DNA from: Treponema sp.
Lineage (GTDB): Bacteria > Spirochaetota > Spirochaetia > Treponematales > Treponemataceae
DNA: 8,476 nucleotides
Assembly: GCA_016294035.1 (NCBI GenBank)
Contig: JAEDCT010000045.1
Location: forward strand, 1-8,476
Direction: 5' to 3'
The notes under the pieces are model-generated. The model ran no database searches. It saw only the letters and a list, made by a program, of their open reading frames with translations, and had not been told where the DNA came from. A program made the position numbers and the translations under genes. This document shows positions 6,413 to 8,476 of the stretch, in pieces. Position 1 is the first letter of the stretch. Every line of letters begins with the position of its first letter.

Positions 6413-8146
6413 ATGATTAAAGCAACCGGATCTCAGATAATTGTAAAACTACTTGAAATGGAAGGAGTGAAGACTGTTGCAGGTATTCCTGGTGGTTCCA
6501 TTCTTCCTCTTTATGATGAATTGAACAAAAGTTCCATCAACCATGTCCTGGTTCGTCAGGAACAGGCTGCAGGTTTTATTGCCCAGGGAATGACTCGTTC
6601 AACAGGAATTCCGGCTGTGTGCATGGCAACTTCTGGTCCTGGAGCCATGAATCTTCTTACAGCTATTGCCGATGCCAAGTGCGATTCCGTTCCAATCATT
6701 GCAATTACAGGGCAGGTTAATTCTTCTCTCATTGGTACTGATGCATTCCAGGAAGCTGATACCTTTGGTCTTTCTTTTCCTATTACGAAGCACAGTTTCA
6801 TGGTCAAGAATATTGCTGATCTTTTTGATGTTGTTCCCAAGGCTTTTCTGATTGCAAAGAACGGTAGGCCTGGACCTGTGTTGATTGATGTTCCACGTGA
6901 TATTCAGAGCGGTGAAATTGAATTTGAAAGCTGGCCTGATATTTCAAGACTTGAAAATTTTGCTCTTTCCCACGGATTTGTTACTCCCGAGGAAGTCAAG
7001 GCTGTTATTATTTCCCAGATGGCTGAATTGCTGTGTTCTTCAAAAAAGAACGTTCTCTATGTTGGCGGAGGATGCAATTCTCCAGAGGCCTTCATGTGTA
7101 TTGAAAATCTTATGAAGGAAATTACTTTTGCTTCAGTTTCAAGTCTCATGGGTATTGGAGCTGTTTCAAAGTCAAATAAGAATAATTTTGGTATGGTTGG
7201 AATGCACGGAAGCTATGCAGCCAATCTTGCAATGTATGAGGCTGATTGTGTTGTTGCCCTGGGCGTCAGATTTGATGACCGTGCAACTGGTGCAATCAAG
7301 AAGTTCTGCCCGAATGCAAAAATCATTCATATTGATATTGATGCTGCAGAAATAAACAAGATAATGGCTTCAGCATTCAGTGTTGTTTCTTCCGTTGAAT
7401 CAGCTCTTCCAATGCTCTGCGAAAAAATATCTTCAATCAAGTCTTCTTATGTTGATTCGGAAAAGGCAAGAAAGGAATGGATCTCCCGTTTGCAGGAAAA
7501 ATTCCGTGAGACCGAAAGCCTTGATCTTGGCCGAGGAAAGAATGAGCATAGTGTCAATCCTAGAAAATTCATAAATGATATTCCTTATGAGGCATCTAAA
7601 TATGGAATCAGCGAGGAAAATATTATTGTTTCAACTGATGTTGGCCAGCATCAGATGTGGGCTGCACAGTATTACAAGGTTGAGCATGCACGACAGTTTT
7701 TGACTAGTGGTTCCCTTGGAACAATGGGATTTGGACTTCCTGTAGCCATTGGTGCCGGTCTTGCAAATCCTTCAAAGAGAATTGTGTGCATTTCCGGAGA
7801 TGGAAGCATTCTCATGAACATTCAGGAACTTGCCACACTCTGTGAAAAGGATCTTGATGTTACCGTCATTGTTTTTGAGAATGGTGTTCTTGGTATGGTT
7901 CATCAGCAGCAGCAGTATTTGTTCAATAGTAATTATAGTGCCAGTGTTTTTGAAAAGTCTCCTGATCTTCTTGAAATTGCACGTGGTTTCGGAATTGATG
8001 CAATTGATGCCAACGATGATCCGGACTGGGCTAGAAAGGCCTTCTCCAAGGGACCTCATTTTGTTCGGGTAAGAATTGAAAGCGACGAGAATGTGTTGCC
8101 GTTTGTGAAAACTGGCAGTGCTAACATTGATGGTATCAGGAACTGA
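6413..8146 (+). CDS. ilvB: acetolactate (acetohydroxyacid) synthase, large catalytic subunit
   Basis: A 577-residue ThDP enzyme that condenses pyruvate with pyruvate or 2-ketobutyrate, the first common step of valine, leucine and isoleucine synthesis. Visible: N-terminal ThDP domain with IPGGSILPLYD (25-35), catalytic Glu (E50 in VRQEQAA), TDAFQEAD (109-116) and ITKHS (124-128); central FAD-type domain with GVRFDDR (284-290); C-terminal domain with VGQHQMWAAQ (410-419), LGTMGFGLP (435-443), GDGS (462-465) and the metal-ligand Asn490. RFDDR and length favour the FAD-containing anabolic type over catabolic AlsS. Oddities: GMVHQQQQ (494-501) has Gln499 where the family has Trp in RQWQ, and the usual NN before GxLGM is EN. 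The start matches the family N-terminus and lies 8 bases from a -10 box without a Shine-Dalgarno. No ilvN follows within the window; a terminator follows 50 bases after the stop. Confidence 0.95.
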   Translation: MIKATGSQIIVKLLEMEGVKTVAGIPGGSILPLYDELNKSSINHVLVRQEQAAGFIAQGMTRSTGIPAVCMATSGPGAMNLLTAIADAKCDSVPIIAITGQVNSSLIGTDAFQEADTFGLSFPITKHSFMVKNIADLFDVVPKAFLIAKNGRPGPVLIDVPRDIQSGEIEFESWPDISRLENFALSHGFVTPEEVKAVIISQMAELLCSSKKNVLYVGGGCNSPEAFMCIENLMKEITFASVSSLMGIGAVSKSNKNNFGMVGMHGSYAANLAMYEADCVVALGVRFDDRATGAIKKFCPNAKIIHIDIDAAEINKIMASAFSVVSSVESALPMLCEKISSIKSSYVDSEKARKEWISRLQEKFRETESLDLGRGKNEHSVNPRKFINDIPYEASKYGISEENIIVSTDVGQHQMWAAQYYKVEHARQFLTSGSLGTMGFGLPVAIGAGLANPSKRIVCISGDGSILMNIQELATLCEKDLDVTVIVFENGVLGMVHQQQQYLFNSNYSASVFEKSPDLLEIARGFGIDAIDANDDPDWARKAFSKGPHFVRVRIESDENVLPFVKTGSANIDGIRN

Positions 8147-8196
8147 CTTGCCTGTGGATGGATTTCCAGGTTACTGATAATTTTGGTAAAAAAAGA

Positions 8197-8237
8197 AAAG
8201 GACAGTACGCCCTTGCTACTGTCCTTTCTTTTTTTTT
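8197..8237 (+). terminator. rho-independent terminator of ilvB (copy 1)
   Basis: AAAGGACAGTA (8197-8207) pairs perfectly with TACTGTCCTTT (8217-8227) over 11 bp. A small inner GC/GC pairing is possible. The stem is followed by C and nine Ts (8229-8237). It lies 50 bases after the ilvB stop. Confidence 0.92.
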
Positions 8238-8239
8238 CT

Positions 8240-8290
8240 ATGGACAATGTCAAGGCTGGCAGCGCAAACATTGAGGGGATCAGAAACTGA
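8240..8290 (+). pseudogene. remnant 3' end of a second ilvB-like gene
   Basis: Sixteen codons, MDNVKAGSANIEGIRN then TGA, lie directly after the first terminator. The last 13 match the ilvB C-terminus VKTGSANIDGIRN with only Thr/Ala and Asp/Glu changes. At DNA level 7 of these 13 codons differ at the third position, one at the first and none at the second. This pattern implies divergence while still coding, so the source was probably a functional ilvB paralogue whose body has been deleted. No ribosome binding site precedes the ATG (8240), so it is unlikely to be translated as a peptide. The alternative is a local duplication of the ilvB tail followed by drift, which fits the codon pattern less well. 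Confidence 0.65.
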
Positions 8291-8341
8291 CCCGCCTGTG
8301 GATGAATTTCCAGGTTACTGATAATTTTGGTAAAAAAAGGA

Positions 8342-8380
8342 AAAGGACAGTACGCTCTTGCTACTGTCCTTTCTTTTTTT
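8342..8380 (+). terminator. second copy of the ilvB-type terminator
   Basis: AAAGGACAGTA (8342-8352) pairs with TACTGTCCTTT (8362-8372), followed by C and seven Ts (8374-8380). The stem is identical to copy 1; one loop base differs (C to T). It now acts, at most, as a backup terminator for ilvB. Confidence 0.88.
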
Positions 8381-8381
8381 A

Positions 8382-8395
8382 GGGCTCGTGAGCCC
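8382..8395. repeat. perfect palindromic hairpin GGGCTC/GAGCCC
   Basis: GGGCTCGTGAGCCC is a perfect inverted repeat (GGGCT stem with a CGTG loop, or 6 bp with GT). It starts one base after the second terminator's T tract and abuts the next hairpin. No T tract follows, so it is not a terminator. Confidence 0.6.
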
Positions 8396-8428
8396 GTGAA
8401 AATACGAAGCGAAGCTGAGTGTTTTCAC
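8396..8428. repeat. long structured hairpin with GCGAAGC tip
   Basis: GTGAAAATAC (8396-8405) pairs with GTGTTTTCAC (8419-8428) over 10 positions with one T-G wobble. Inside it, GA (8406-8407) faces GA (8417-8418) as a tandem G-A mismatch, and AGC/GCT closes a GAA loop. The tip reads GCGAAGC (8409-8415), a sequence known to form an exceptionally stable mini-hairpin as single-stranded DNA. The arrangement could be an RNA structure or a single-stranded DNA recognition site. Confidence 0.55.
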
Positions 8429-8433
8429 AATAA

Positions 8434-8454
8434 ACCACCTGCTATGCGGGTGGT
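8434..8454. repeat. third hairpin, ACCACCTGC/GCGGGTGGT
   Basis: ACCACCTGC (8434-8442) pairs with GCGGGTGGT (8446-8454) over 9 positions with one T-G wobble, around a TAT loop. Such hairpins occur at ends of IS200/IS605-type elements, but no transposase is visible. An open frame from ATG 8444 (MRVVQQKAYST) runs off the window and cannot be judged. A smaller GCT-TAT-AGC palindrome follows at 8465-8473. Confidence 0.5.
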
Positions 8455-8476
8455 GCAACAAAAAGCTTATAGCACA

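Larger units (their letters stand above)
8114..8380 (+). repeat. imperfect direct repeat of the ilvB 3' end, UTR and terminator
   Basis: Copy 1 (8114-8237) runs from the Gly-Ser-Ala codons of ilvB through the terminator T tract. Copy 2 (8258-8380) repeats it 144-145 bases later. Each copy contains the last ten codons, the stop, a nearly identical 3' UTR (CCTGTGGATG...CCAGGTTACTG...) and the same terminator. After the stop I count about five differences in roughly 89 bases, including one inserted G. Before the stop, differences are denser and nearly all at third codon positions. Similarity ends after the second T tract. Confidence 0.9.

Noticed and set aside
7904..7915. (CAG)4 run as a phase-variable microsatellite
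   Set aside because: Only four units, in frame, and the protein aligns to the family without a length change here.
8240..8290. A genuine small protein MDNVKAGSANIEGIRN
   Set aside because: It matches the ilvB C-terminus codon for codon and lacks a ribosome binding site; a gene remnant explains it better.
8382..8460. Integron attC site, considered because Treponema denticola has an integron
   Set aside because: The expected RYYYAAC/GTTRRRY core pair is not visible.

Overview
The window looks like bacterial chromosome of moderate to low GC, most likely from a spirochaete of the Treponema group. That placement is inferred from the overall character of the proteins: a signal-peptide, strand-rich envelope protein, a DeaD-type helicase with an RGG tail, and an NFACT/RqcH protein beside a degenerate PAP2-like protein. 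No ribosomal RNA or other marker is present to prove it.

Layout. A few bases that may end a rightward gene (1-39) face a leftward gene for a secreted, beta-strand-rich envelope protein of unknown function (97-1488). A 290-base divergent intergenic region follows, then deaD, a rightward DEAD-box RNA helicase (1779-3809) closed by a strong intrinsic terminator (3831-3860). Converging on it is a leftward two-gene unit: rqcH (4864-6330), then a PAP2-like protein with a damaged catalytic motif (3870-4832). An 82-base intergenic region separates rqcH from the divergent, rightward ilvB (6413-8146), the catalytic subunit of acetohydroxyacid synthase. ilvB ends in a short 3' UTR and terminator. That 3' end, from the last codons through the terminator, is then repeated about 144 bases further on. 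The last 95 bases (8382-8476) are a run of abutting palindromes that may mark the edge of a mobile or structured element running off the window.

How the genes relate. deaD (RNA unwinding, ribosome assembly, cold adaptation) and rqcH (rescue of stalled large ribosomal subunits) both act around the ribosome, but they are on opposite strands and separately transcribed. ilvB belongs to branched-chain amino-acid synthesis; no ilvN follows it inside the window.

The most noteworthy points are: (1) a pseudogene-like remnant of a second ilvB 3' end, whose coding differences fall almost only at third codon positions, with a duplicated terminator; (2) three genes whose -10-like boxes lie only 6-8 bases from the ATG with no Shine-Dalgarno, suggesting leaderless transcripts; (3) an ilvB with Gln replacing the conserved acceptor-pocket/herbicide-site Trp; (4) DEGD in place of DEAD in the helicase; (5) the terminal palindrome cluster containing the very stable GCGAAGC mini-hairpin.
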